Shown here in pieces: positions 33,993-44,900 of a stretch of DNA of 64,000 nt. Numbering within the stretch: position 1 is the stretch's first letter; the number at the start of each line of letters is the position of its first letter. The notes below the pieces were generated by a model. That model was not told where the DNA came from. It was given only the letters and a program-made list of their open reading frames with translations, and did no database searches. Source of the stretch: Podarcis raffonei (Eukaryota > Chordata > Lepidosauria > Squamata > Lacertidae); contig NC_070608.1 in the NCBI RefSeq assembly GCF_027172205.1, positions 42,302,001 through 42,366,000 on the forward strand, in the 5' to 3' direction. The translations under genes and the position numbers were made by a program.

Positions 33993-35423
33993 TGATCTGT
34001 TGCATCTTCATTGGATAGTTTCAGGGTACCTTTTCCATATGCTCAGTTCACACTGGACCCTCAGTTCACACTATATGCCCCCATACCTGCTTAATGATTG
34101 TTTCTACTTCTGCTAGCTTTGGGGTTCCCTCTAGCATGCTGAAACTGTACTTCCCTCTTGTTTTTCAGTAGCCTCTTATTGCCATCATCTTACTGCCATC
34201 ACAACGCACCATTTGAGTTCGCTATTAGTATATACCCGTGGGACTTACTACAAAATGTTGCAGTCAGGAGTACTTCTGTTTGGGATTTGTTACAACCAAC
34301 CATGCCATTGCCAGGATATTCCATTCTATTTTACCTCTCTCTCTCTCTTCAATGGTCCATGACCACTGAACAGTACTCATTCAGCTGTTTTTGGAGTTAC
34401 TTCTCGTTAATATTCTTTTTCTAAAGATTTTTTGTAGTTCTGGAAACCTTGGCTTTCCAAACCATACTACCTTCTTGTGTGTGGATTAAGCTGTTTTGGC
34501 TTCTTCTTCTTCTTCCAATTAATGCATTCATAACAGTGCCTAAACCACAGTCTCAAGCTACATAAGAATAATTAGACTACTATATGGGATGATGACAGCA
34601 CCACTTTCAGCAGTAATAACAGTGACCACCAGTAAAGTGCTAATCAGAATACAGACTCTTACAGTCTGAGTATATATGATCACTTTGTGGATTACATTCA
34701 TTCTTCTGAAAACTGAGTTGGAAATCTTAGGATGAACCTTGCAACACAAGAATCAATTGACTTCAATCCTTGGCATCTCAAAGTTGGGCTAGGAGATCCC
34801 TATCTGAAACTCTGGAGAGCTGCTGCCAGCCAGTGTAGACAACAGTGAGAAAGTACTAATGGTTCTACTCAGCAGTATAAGGCAACATCCTATGTGTGTA
34901 TGTTCTGTTTCATTCATTAGCTAGTAATTCTGAGTATTTTAACATTTCCAAACTGTGTTCAGTATTGCTTGGAGCCTAGCAAATATGGATATTGTTATAG
35001 GATTGGCGGGGGTTGTTTTGGTTGCCATCTTTCAACCCTCTGCAAGCCTATGGTTTTATTTCATGGGATTCTGTAATGGAAGGAACTACTGAACTGGACA
35101 AACCAGTCTCTTTGTTATGTTAATGGGCCTAGATAAGTCTTTTTTATTTCTTTTTACATGACTAAAGAGTTGGCCCTCCCTGTTTGTGTGTGCATGTTTT
35201 GGGAAGGCCTTCCTTGCTTACCTAGCTGGAGGCTACATCATTGTAGCATTAGAAGAACAATAGGCCTGGGGGGGGGGCTAGTTTGGGCTAGTCTTGTCTG
35301 GAGCTGGGTAGACACAGAGGCTTGACTTGCTCTTTGTGCAGAAACCCAAGCTATGACATTGAGAAGCCCCCTGGAAGCCAAAGGGAACAGCAGACTCTGT
35401 TTGGAGTGTTACTGCTTTAAGTC

Positions 35424-35975
35424 TGTGGTTCTCAAAGGTGCGCCACACTGGGTGTGGCAGGAGAGGATCGCAAGTGTGGCGGGAAGAGTCAAGGGCATTA
35501 AAATACAGTAGGACCTTGTGTTGAGTAACCTCCAGGTTGCAGAATCTTCGGGTTATGGCTGCGGCAAACCCGGAAGTGGGTTTACCGCTCGTGTGTGCGC
35601 AGAAGCGCTCTGCGTGCTTCGTACATGCGCAAAAGTGCTCTGTGCCGCCGTGTGTGTGTGAAGAAGTGGTCCTCCGGTTATGAAATTTTCGGGATACGGC
35701 CAGGCCTCCGGAACGGATCCCGTTCATAACCGGAGGTACCACTGTAAACATTTAAACATTTCAGCTTAGTATAGTATAGTACAGTATATTCAAAAATAAT
35801 TATTATTTGCAGAATATGGATATATTTTCAAAATGAGAACAAGAGCGTCAAGTGATACTGAGGACATCCTAGTTGTGTTTTCTGACGTATTTCTTATCAA
35901 TAAAAAATTTGGTGTGGTGTGAGCAAATTTTTATTCTGAAAGTGTGGCCCAGAGAAAAAAAGTTTGAGAACCACT
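35424..35975. mobile_element. hAT (Charlie-like) nonautonomous element hosting a Tigger-like MITE
   Basis: The left end CTGTGGTTCTCAAAGG and right end TTTGAGAACCACTG form the classic inverted ends of this group. Flanks CTTTAAGT and CTTCAAGC agree at 6 of 8 positions and fit an aged 8-bp duplication. A Tigger-like element sits inside at 35506-35744. No transposase is recognisable. Confidence 0.7.
35506..35744. mobile_element. Tigger-like MITE, divergent copy, nested
   Basis: It has ends CAGTAGGACCTTGTGTTGAG and ATAACCGGAGGTACCACTG with TA on both sides. It has its own interior (GCGCAGAAGCGCTCTGCG). It was inserted into the older hAT-like element around it. Confidence 0.65.
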
Positions 35976-36284
35976 GCTTCAAGCCCTTCAACCTTATGCT
36001 CAGCCTGTATATTTGTGTAACTAAAACCTTATTACAAAGACACCAGTGTCTCCAGTGACCTTCCTTCGAAGGAAACCAAACCCAATGTATGTGCTACCAC
36101 TCCTGAAGTTTCTTACTACTTCAAGTTTGGTGTGCTCATAGCAATAGATTTCAAGATGTTCAATTAATATTTTGCAAATATATATGTACTTTAGAAATAA
36201 AATATTTGTGTGGGTTTTTAAAAAAAAACTTTTTTCACTCATAGTCCAAACTTAGGCAGGTTTACTCAGAAGTCCCACTAGCCT

Positions 36285-36377
36285 ACACAGCAATCCTAAG
36301 CATGTCTACTCAAAAGTAAGTCTCAATGAGTTTAGTTGGACTTAGTTCTGGGTGAGTGTGCATAGGACTGCAGCTTT
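36285..36377. repeat. Short palindromic dispersed repeat (best copy, about 93 bp)
   Basis: The left arm GCAATCCTAAGCATGTCTAC and right arm GTGCATAGGACTGCAGC are inverted repeats. Inner arms AAGTAAGTC and GACTTAGTT face each other. Related copies occur near 19625, 28062, 32727, 44868 and 54900. It looks like an ancient, very common short inverted-repeat element. Confidence 0.6.
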
Positions 36378-36403
36378 CCCTTTGGTTGTTTGACACGTTA
36401 TGG

Positions 36404-36536
36404 CAGGGATGGGTAACCTGCAGCCTATCAGTTGTTGCTTAACTACAATTCCCACCATCCTTAGCCACTGACCATGCTAGTTGGGGCTGAAGGGAGTTGT
36501 AGTCCAGCAAATATCTGGAGAGCCACAGGTTCCCTG
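36404..36536. mobile_element. hAT-like short inverted-repeat element
   Basis: The left end CAGGGATGGGTAACCTGCAG and right end CCACAGGTTCCCTG are imperfect inverted repeats. The interior ACTACAATTCCCACCATCC pairs with GAAGGGAGTTGTAGTCC. It is the same type as 60521-60656. No target duplication is convincing. Confidence 0.55.
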
Positions 36537-36718
36537 CGCCTAGATTATATGGGATGATCACACTGCAATCTATCAATTCTATATCTTTATATTGACCTCT
36601 GTAGCATATAACATGCTTACTCTAAAGTTACAAGATATTTTCCCCCTCCACACCTAATGTTTATACACATAAATATGAAGACTATTAAAACCAGTGTGAA
36701 TTCTGAAATTATATTTAA

Positions 36719-36962
36719 AAAGTGACAACCTAGCAGTTCGAAAGCACGTCAAAGTGCAAGTAGATAAATAGGTACCGCTCCGGCAGGAAGGTAAACGGCG
36801 TTTCCGTGTGCTGCTCTGGTTCGCCAGAAGCGGCTTAGTCATGCTGGCCACATGACCCAGAAGCTGTACGCTGGCTCCCTCAGCCAATAAAGCGAGATGA
36901 GTGCCGTAACCCCAGAGTCGGTCACGACTGGACCTAATGGTCAGGGGTCCCTTTACCTTTAC
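36719..36962 (+). mobile_element. 5'-truncated Sauria-type SINE
   Basis: The body and tail of the Sauria SINE are present, from GCAGTTCGAAAGCACGTC through GCGGCTTAGTCATGCTGGCC and GGTCAGGGGTCCCTTTACC. The tRNA-like head is absent. A 7-bp TATTTAA lies on both sides (36712-36718 and 36963-36969), consistent with a truncated insertion. It is well preserved and so relatively young. Confidence 0.85.
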
Positions 36963-37664
36963 TATTTAAGTCTTGCTCCATGACTCAAAACCTTTTCCTG
37001 TTGCTCCAAAGGATCCAACTGTGAGAACAAAGGCTTGCAAGGCCATCAGTTGTGCAAGTGCAGTTGAGCAAATGGCATCCTGGGCCTGCATAAAGACTTC
37101 TGATGTCACAGGGATACACAGTTGACTCATATACAAGGCAGATTTCACTTAAAGTGTTTTAGAGCCTCTCTCTCCTGCAGTTTATCATCTGATGGCCATG
37201 CAGAAATATGGGTCGCAACTGCATTTCAGCCATCCCGCTTTTGGTGTTGCAGTGAACAAATATGTCCCATCTGAAACACATCTAGTCCTCCGCCCACAAT
37301 TCCTCCTCCTGACAGAGTTGTGCACATTTGGAAATTACTCCTTCTGCCTATTTTTTCACCTTTCCACCCTTTGCACATCATTATTTAGTGCCTAACATGT
37401 AGTAGTAGATGCAGTGCAAAAATTGTGAGAAAAGGTCAGAGCACCCAAGATGTTGGGCATGCAGATGGGAGTGCAGGAGTTTCTGAGGAGAGGTTTGGTA
37501 AATATTCAGGGCCTGCCATATAGATGGGCTTTATATTGTGACTAATATGCTCATAAATAATAAATAAAAAGATGACAGCAAAATAAACGACATAACAGAA
37601 TTTAAAGCCAGAATTTATTTTACTGAATCTCTTGTGGGATTTTATTGAAATCAAATAATGCAGT

Positions 37665-37775
37665 GCTGGTGAATCTGTGGCCCTTCAGATGTAGTTGGAC
37701 TCCAACTCTCAGACAAGGACTGTGGAAATTCTAAGCCAGTGGCACCTGGAAGCCCACAGGTTCTCACCCCTGAAA
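37665..37775. mobile_element. hAT-like short inverted-repeat element (old copy)
   Basis: GGTGAATCTGTGGCCCTTCA at the left and AGCCCACAGGTTCTCACCCC at the right are imperfect inverted repeats around GTTGGACTCCAACTC. It is degraded. Confidence 0.4.
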
Positions 37776-37784
37776 TAATGAGTG

Positions 37785-38250
37785 TTATGAGAAAAAACTG
37801 CTCCTTTTCCCTTATGGGGTACTACCCAAGAGCCCATATAGTCTTTTTGTAGGTTCTCTATCGGTAGGAGAAATAACAGAGGCCAACCAGAGAATATTGA
37901 GAAGCAAAGCAGCTATTAAGTCTGATCTTTATTAAACTGTTGCAACAGGGTCCTCAGTCACCACAAGCAGCAAAGAGGAGGAACCCAGAACAAAGGTGTG
38001 CCTGCCCTCATATAGACTTTTGAAATTGTCCACCCACAAACTCCAGACCACCCCTAGAAACATCATACATCCATCACAGAAGGGGTGAGCCCAGGACTAC
38101 CTCCCCCAATGCATCATACATACATCAAAGTGGCAGTCTAAAATAGAATCCTGAGTGTATTATCTCAGCAGGTTACCTGATTGCATTACAGTATCTGGGT
38201 TCTGGCCACTCTTTTGTTATTATAACTACTTCATTCCCGAATCCAGGTCA
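37785..38250 (-). mobile_element. Possible solo LTR of an endogenous retrovirus-like element (fossil)
   Basis: Read on the minus strand, the segment has a polyadenylation signal (TTTAATAAAGATCAG) followed by a T/C-rich stretch like an R-U5 junction. No internal coding region is seen nearby. Ends are estimated, and no target duplication could be confirmed. It could instead be the 3' part of another repeat. Confidence 0.35.
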
Positions 38251-38289
38251 CAGACTCACCCTGTTCACACCTTAAATGTGCCCTTAAGG

Positions 38290-40430
38290 TAGGATTTGTG
38301 AGCACAGAGACAATGGGGAGGTTTTTTCCCATTTCCTTCAACCTTGCAGAGAAATATTTGAGGTCATTTTGGGAAAGACAAGATGGTTTGAGGACTTTTC
38401 TGTGGGTTTCAGACATGTGCTTTACATATTTGTATGTTTTTGCTTGGTACATTTATGAACATCTATTATATATACAGTATATGTAAGACCTTAAAATTCT
38501 TATAACATGAGTATGTGGAAATTCAGATCTATAAACTATTCTGATAGAATGACTGGATCTTATGGAATGATTTTTTGAAGTGATCCTGTAAGTGGGTTGC
38601 TGTAAATAAGCTACCAAAATAAATTGATTTGTGGTGGCTTTTCCACACCATTATTCTTATTCCAAACAGAACTTCAGTTTTTTAAAACTTCCTATTTCCT
38701 CTCCTATGTGTACTAAAACTTCCAACTAGTATTTTCAGTCAGATAATTTTTAGGAGTAACATGGTAATCTGTGTATCGACAAAGATTCAAATAACAATTG
38801 GTGACAAGACTGACACAGGACATTCTGAGGTGCCACTCTGTCTTGTTCCCAGCTCCCCATGACAACACAAAAGGCTAATAATACACCAGGGGATTTCCTA
38901 TGATCATTTTCTTGCAGTTGCAAAACAAACATGCAAATTCTCCCACCCTCAAATAAAAACAAGGTGCTGGTGTTTCTGCAATTAGTTTTGTTTTTAATTT
39001 GAAACTCAGTTTTAGTAAGTTTCCTTACCTGATTCTTTGCCTTCTTAAAAACAAATATATAATCCTGCAGAAAAATATAGGACAAGGTTCTACTCAGGAA
39101 GCAAAGTGTACAAAGGATGTTGTAGCAATTTGCCTCTTTAAGCCTAGAACCTGAAGTCAACATATGTTGCCACGGAGCAAGTTCCTGCCAAATTTCCTGG
39201 AATGCAGGTGTAATCTTTAACTTTTACCTTGTTGACTGTAAAGAAAGAGTATCCTGTGACTTCAGTCCTTTTGGTATCTATATTTCAATGGACAGAGTAG
39301 CTAAAGTAAAATTACTTTGAGAACACATGTAACAAAAATACTATTTGCAAAGGAAGGAAATCCAGACCATACTAATCTTTATAAACCTGGATTACAAAAT
39401 TGCACCCTAAGAGTCACATCTGATTGTTTAAAGCCCCAGTCATCAGGGATTTGCATTGCTTCAAGGCTTTGTCCCCATCCTTAATTAAATTCGCTTTAAA
39501 AGAGAATATATTTGAAAAGTGTCAAATCTAAATGAACTAAGATATGAAAATAAACTGTGTGCAAGGCTTCACCACATCCCATTTCCATTTCAGAATAAAA
39601 GGCAAAAATCACCTCTAGCACCTATTCTTTTAATGTTATGAACACTATGCATAAAATATTTTGAAGCAAGAGCTTACATTTTTGTGGACTTGAAACACCC
39701 TTCCCTAGGCCCCAGCTGAAGACCTATGTGGTTTCACATGTGGAATATACATCAATATCACAGGTATCCTGGAGGAGCTATGGGGTGTGTCTTTTTATAT
39801 TACCCCTTTCCTGATTCTACACCTGGGATGGGGAAATTTTTTTCAGCATTAAAACTGCATTCCCTCCTGCAGGACCTGCATGCCAGTTGTGGGTGGGGCA
39901 GGAGGCAAAGGTAGATGGATTAATGGGAAATGATTGTACCTTTGTATAGTAGGCTACATTCCAGCCATGCAAAACTCAAGATCTGTTATCACAATTCAAT
40001 GATGCATTCCAGCCAGCCAAAAGTATTCAAGGGGTGTGTGGAGCAGGCAGGTGAGCGGGGACATTTGGAAGCCCCTGATCCTTCACAATGGCAGGAGGCC
40101 CTTTCAAGGAGCAGAGCAGACACATCCTTTCTGAAACTGTCCACCCCTCCACTGAATGCGAGGAAACATTGGCAAGGGCAGGTTGATCCTCCATTATTCT
40201 CTTCCTCCATTTCCCTGCTTCACGAAAAAATAGATTAGTTAGTAAATAAGCCAGACTCACACAGTGCACCAAGGTGCCTCCCCTCAAACATAATCCAATC
40301 CAACAGTAGAGCAAAGCCTGCTCAGGATATGCTGGCCTGGCTGACTTTCAGAACTTGCTGTTGATAAATTCAGAGAGAGGACAACACTGCACAGGCTCAG
40401 AACCAGAGCAGAACAGAACAGAACACGTGA
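38290..40430. other. Intergenic stretch with nothing recognised
   Basis: This is AT-rich, single-copy-looking DNA between RNF125 and TRAPPC8. Scattered short open frames (for example about 137 codons on the minus strand at 38750-39163) have no recognisable similarity or splice context and are not called. Confidence 0.4.
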
Positions 40431-40594
40431 TTCTGACTTGCTGATAGGATGGCCATAAAGGTAAAGGTACCCCTGCCCGTACGGGCCTATTACCTTCATT
40501 CAGGGTGGGTGATCTGATATGCTAATTCCCTTGTCCTGAATGTCGAGTACTACCAATCATAGGAGTCAACTGCTTGGGCCTGAGATGGATTGTA

Positions 40595-40650
40595 GAAGAG
40601 TTTGGATTTGATATCCCGCCTTTCACTCCCGCCTTCACTCCACTCAGATC
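40595..40650 (-). repeat. 3' fragment of the CORE/MIR-like SINE
   Basis: TTTGGATTTGATATCCCGCC and TTTCACTCCCGCC are the reverse complement of the 3' end of the SINE at 8346-8606. The upstream bases near 40455-40485 (TAAAGGTAAAGGTACCCCTG) look like a separate SINE tail. Confidence 0.6.
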
Positions 40651-40799
40651 CCTCCCCCCCCAAAAAAAATTGATGGGCACTGCCACTCAAATGTTGTGCA
40701 TGTACCAACTCTTGTGATCGATTATGCAGAGCAGGGCTTACCTGCCCCCCTCAGTGTTTTATTCAAGTTGGCATCCCTGCTGCCAATCAAGAGAGCTAG

Positions 40800-41000
40800 A
40801 TTAGGATCATAAAAGCCTGATGGATTAGGCGACTGGTCCATCTAGTCCAGCATCCCGTCCAACCAGTTGCCTGTGGGAAATCCAGAAGCAGGACCTGAAT
40901 GCAACAGTACTCTCCACCCTCGTGATTCCCAGGGAGTGGAAATCCGGGAATTGCATGGATCTGGTGCCCAGGCAAAATGCCAGTTTTTAAAAACGTGCTC
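40800..41000 (+). repeat. Old dispersed repeat (LINE/SINE 3' end type, unassigned)
   Basis: AAAGCCTGATGGATTAGGCG, CCATCTAGTCCAGCATCC, TGTGGGAAATCCAGAAGCAG and AACAGTACTCTCCACCCT match in reverse complement the segment at 43963-44160. Two copies in opposite orientation show a dispersed family. Confidence 0.6.
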
Positions 41001-41129
41001 AGGTTCTCCGCCTGAGACATTTTTGGGAGGGACCTCAGAGTAATGTTTTATGATTGGTTACACTCTGCAGAGAGCCAACTGGCCACAAAAGCAGAAACAT
41101 CTCCCGGAATCCCTGTAAATGGAAACTGA

Positions 41130-41900
41130 ACTCATATAGGCATGAGCACAAGCGGCAGGAAACCGCCTGGGCTGTGTCTTATCCTTGCAGGAGCAGCCCT
41201 GGTAGAAAAATCAGCCTGCATGCGCAGATCTAAAGTAGCACCGGCAGACCCAGATCCTTTCCCCGGATTGTTTTTCCGCTCATTGATTCTGCACAACCCT
41301 CCTGCCTTTCCCAAAAGCTCAGCGAAATGCACACTGCGCATGCGTACTTGTCTCCCTGCCCCGCCACCCCCGGTCTCCTCCTTGATTCCGACTCCAGGAG
41401 CCTCGCCTCTTCCCTCTCCCTCCGCTGTCACGTGACTAGCCGCAAAGGCTGCCGGGAGCAGGCTGACCCGGTTGTCTGGGCTCTCCGGATTCAATATGGC
41501 GGGTCTGGGCGGTCACTGAGGGGCTTGGCGGGGCGGCGGGTGTCAGCGCGGGCAGCCCAACTCTGCGCTCGTCTGCGGCGGGGATTCGGCCTCAGCGCTC
41601 GAGCGGGGAAGCGTCTCCAGGAGGAAAGGAGCGGGCTAAGCCGGCCGGAAGGGGCCGGCCCTTCGCTTGGGCTCAGCGCGGCGGGCCGCCCTGTCAGTCG
41701 GCCGGAGCGATGGCCCAGCGAGTGCAGTCGGCGCAGGAGTTCCTCCAGGACTCGTTCGTGCCGTTGGTGGCTGCGCTGTGCAGCGAGGAGGCGGAGAAGG
41801 TCACCCGCAAGAACAACCTGGGCTTTTGCGAGCTCATAAAGCCTTTCTGTCGCCTCACTTCGGAAGGTCGGTGTCACCTGGCGGGAGCGGAACTGGGTTG
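41130..41900 (+). promoter_or_regulatory. TRAPPC8: CpG island and promoter of TRAPPC8
   Basis: This strongly CpG-rich block surrounds the TRAPPC8 start. It contains a perfect palindromic E-box GTCACGTGAC at 41427-41436 (USF/MiT-TFE type) and a YY1/TISU-like motif CAATATGGCGGG at about 41492-41503. No TATA box is seen. The TSS cannot be fixed from sequence, but the two motifs suggest it lies between about 41430 and 41500. Confidence 0.7.
41496..41519 (+). CDS. Possible short upstream ORF in the TRAPPC8 leader
   Basis: An ATG inside the YY1/TISU-like motif opens a 7-codon frame, MAGLGGH then stop, 190 bases before the main ATG at 41710. It could be translated only if the TSS is upstream of it. 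TISU elements are known to support initiation very close to the cap. Whether this one is in the mRNA is inference. Confidence 0.25.
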   Translation: MAGLGGH

Positions 41901-44900
41901 TTTACATGGTGGGAGGGGAAGGGAGAGCCGCCGCCGGAGCACCCCTGCCACCGCCGCCGCCCCGTCCCTTCCGGGTGTGGGTGCTGCGAGACAGCTGGGC
42001 GGGGCCGTATGTACATCTCCAGAGCCCTCCGAGGCAGGAGCCCCTTTCACTGTGTTGACTTCCCCCTTTGCTGAAGTTCCGACTTCAGGCAGCTGCCTCC
42101 CATACAGATCGCTTGCCAAATTCTCCCTTCTGCGAAAGCCAGGAGGGTACTTGTTCACGTGGGTGATGGCATCTTGTTTACTCTGAAGGGGGGAACATTG
42201 GAGCCGGTTTATGCTTTCACTCCAGCGGGGCAAATGTCTCTGAAGTGTGATGTCCAGGGGCCTTTGCAGCGACAGGGACATCAGCGTTAAAGTCACTGGG
42301 ACCCTCGTGGGCAGAATTACGCTCTGCTGATCGTCAGTGTTTTGGTTGTATTTTGTGAAAGTGGTGTCCTTTACAGTTTTTCCACACTTCAGAGGTAAAA
42401 GATGACACAGAATGCCCTACAAGTGCTGGCTCAAATTAAACCCTGTTGATGTGAGCCATGCGAGTGGTTATTAACAATGGATGTGTCAGTTGTAGCCTCA
42501 GTTATATGTACTGGAGACTGCTTCCTATGAGACTTAGGTTGATTTGCCAAAATGATTATATAATTTTGTGCCAATAGGAATATTTCATATGTTTCTCAAA
42601 CAAACAAGTCTATTACACATAGGTGATGTTTGAAAAAGGAATAAATTACTTTAACTTGGCTGTTACAACCTAGGAAAGCACATTTAACAAAATGCTCACC
42701 TTTGCTAAATGAAAATCAGTTAGAAACATCAAGTAATTATTAATTTGTTTTATACATTATTGCTTTGTATTTATTATGCTATCTGAACATTAAAAGCATT
42801 AAATACAATTTTAGCTGGTTAAGCAGTGTTTTTATTAAATATGCACATTTTCTGCTGCTGTAAAATGACATCTATAGATAGTAATGAAATGGATCTTGAT
42901 GAAAAATAACAATTTTCAGAAGAACTGCTTTTGTATTGTTCTTCTTTTTTGCTAGTGTATTACTCCAAGTAAGCAGGACATTGCTTAAAGGCACATGAAG
43001 CAGCAACTTTGTTGAAGTTAAGCAGGCTTGGATCTGGTCAGTGCTTAGATGGGGGACCATCAGTGAGCTCAGTGTATGCTGTTATCCTGCAGGAAATATA
43101 GGATGTGAATGTAACAAATAAATGCCCATACATTTAGGATTAAGTTGTTGGAATTCTAACTGTGCACATGCTAGGCTCGTTTGAAATATACACATATGTG
43201 GACAACTTTGCTGCCCCAAATAAATAATAAATTCTTCAAGCACTCTGCTAGGATAAGTGATGGCCACTTCCTGCCAGCATTTCTGAGTACTGTATTTTAT
43301 ACCAGCTTTTGTGAATGAGTACAGTGGAGATATCCCAGCTCCCTCTGCAAACAGAAGGAGTCCTTTAGTTGCAGGTGGGGATGATATCCACACCATTATA
43401 TTTCTCATTTTATAATCACTATATCGACGCAGTCTTTAATTATGTTTCTTACCTGTGCTGAACCTTCATGGATGAAAACAATAAGTAATTACAAGTGGTA
43501 GGTAAGGAGTATGTTAAGCAGGGGTGTTGGCATACTGCCTACCAAACTGTATTTTAAGTTGCTCCTTTCATTTGCACCTTGTTTTAATGTGTCCAGGATT
43601 AGGAAATGTGAATTAGAGGCAGGAGGTTTTTCAGCTGGAGATCCACCAAGAATTTCTGCAATTCACAGATGTGTTTGTTTGGAAACATAATGAACAGGAA
43701 AAGTATACAAGGTTGAGGGCAATTACTGTGAATTTGGAAAAGTGTCAGATAGGAGACTAGAAATGGAAGGATGTCAAAGTGACAAGTTTAGTTACAAACT
43801 AAGAATGTGAATACCAGTTTTTCTTATGATTTATAACTCATCCAAAAGTGTTCAGGACAGGTAAAAACTACTTAGATATAGTGATTGTAAAATGAGAAAT
43901 ATAATGGCGTAGATCTCACACACACACACCAAACCACAACCAAAGGGTTCCTTTTGCTTGTTGAGGGAGCTGGGTTACTTCCACTGTTGGAGGCAGTATG
44001 TGCCTGCGTGCCTGTTGCTGGGAATCACAAGTGGGGAGAGTGCTGTTGTACTCAGTTCCCTGGTTTCAGGTTTCCCATAGACACCTGGTTGGCCACTGTG
44101 AGAACAGGATGCTGGAGTAGATGGGCATTCGCCTGATCCAGCAGGCTCTTATGTTCTTACTCATTGGAGGCTTCCAGTGGAGTGCAGAGGTTAGTGGCCT
44201 CCCCCCCCCCAACCTCATTTCTCCTGCAGTCCCTGCGTTACTTCTCTGAAGGCTCCTCCAACTCTTTGGAGAAGATTTTCAAGGGGATTCAGGTGGGAGT
44301 GAAGAACAGCAAAAATGATTTTCCTCTTCCACTGACAGAGCATCCTATTATTCGAACTCTGATCATGAGATGTTGCTGCCATTGCAACCTTCATATGGAT
44401 CCAAGCCATTATTATAACATATACAATATGTACTGCAAAATAATATAATAGTTTCCTGCATTAAATTTATGAAAACAGAAGGGCATGTTGTAGATAGGGC
44501 TAGGGATATAGGATTTTTTTAATAGGAGAAGGATGTTTAATACAGATATTTTGCCTCTTTGGTTATCCCTATAAAGCATAGGTTTATTGTAATGGGAATG
44601 CCTAAAATAGTATTTGCAATTGGCATCAACTCATTGTTACTAATGAGCTTTTCAAACAGAAAATTTTCCACAAAAAAGAAGCACGAGAAAATTTTCCAGT
44701 GCTTGACATCACTGACATAAATTTCTACTATTGAAAACATAAATCACTTTTAAAAATGACTTGAACACTTCAGAGGGAATGCTGTGCTGACAGCAACAAC
44801 TGATCTGAATACCCTGTCCTTGGTTCCATGTTGAATGCTTCTAGCACTTTCAATAATGTAAAATAGTAGAATCCCATGCATGTTTAATCAAAAGTGCACC

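Noticed and set aside
38750-39163. A 137-codon frame on the minus strand
   Set aside because: It has no recognisable similarity, no splice or promoter context, and is within chance expectation for this much AT-rich DNA.
41132-42296. Several open frames of 120 to 170 codons on both strands at the TRAPPC8 start
   Set aside because: They are CpG-island frames with no conserved domain. The true start is the ATG at 41710, supported by the TRAPPC8 N-terminus and the splice donor after 41866.
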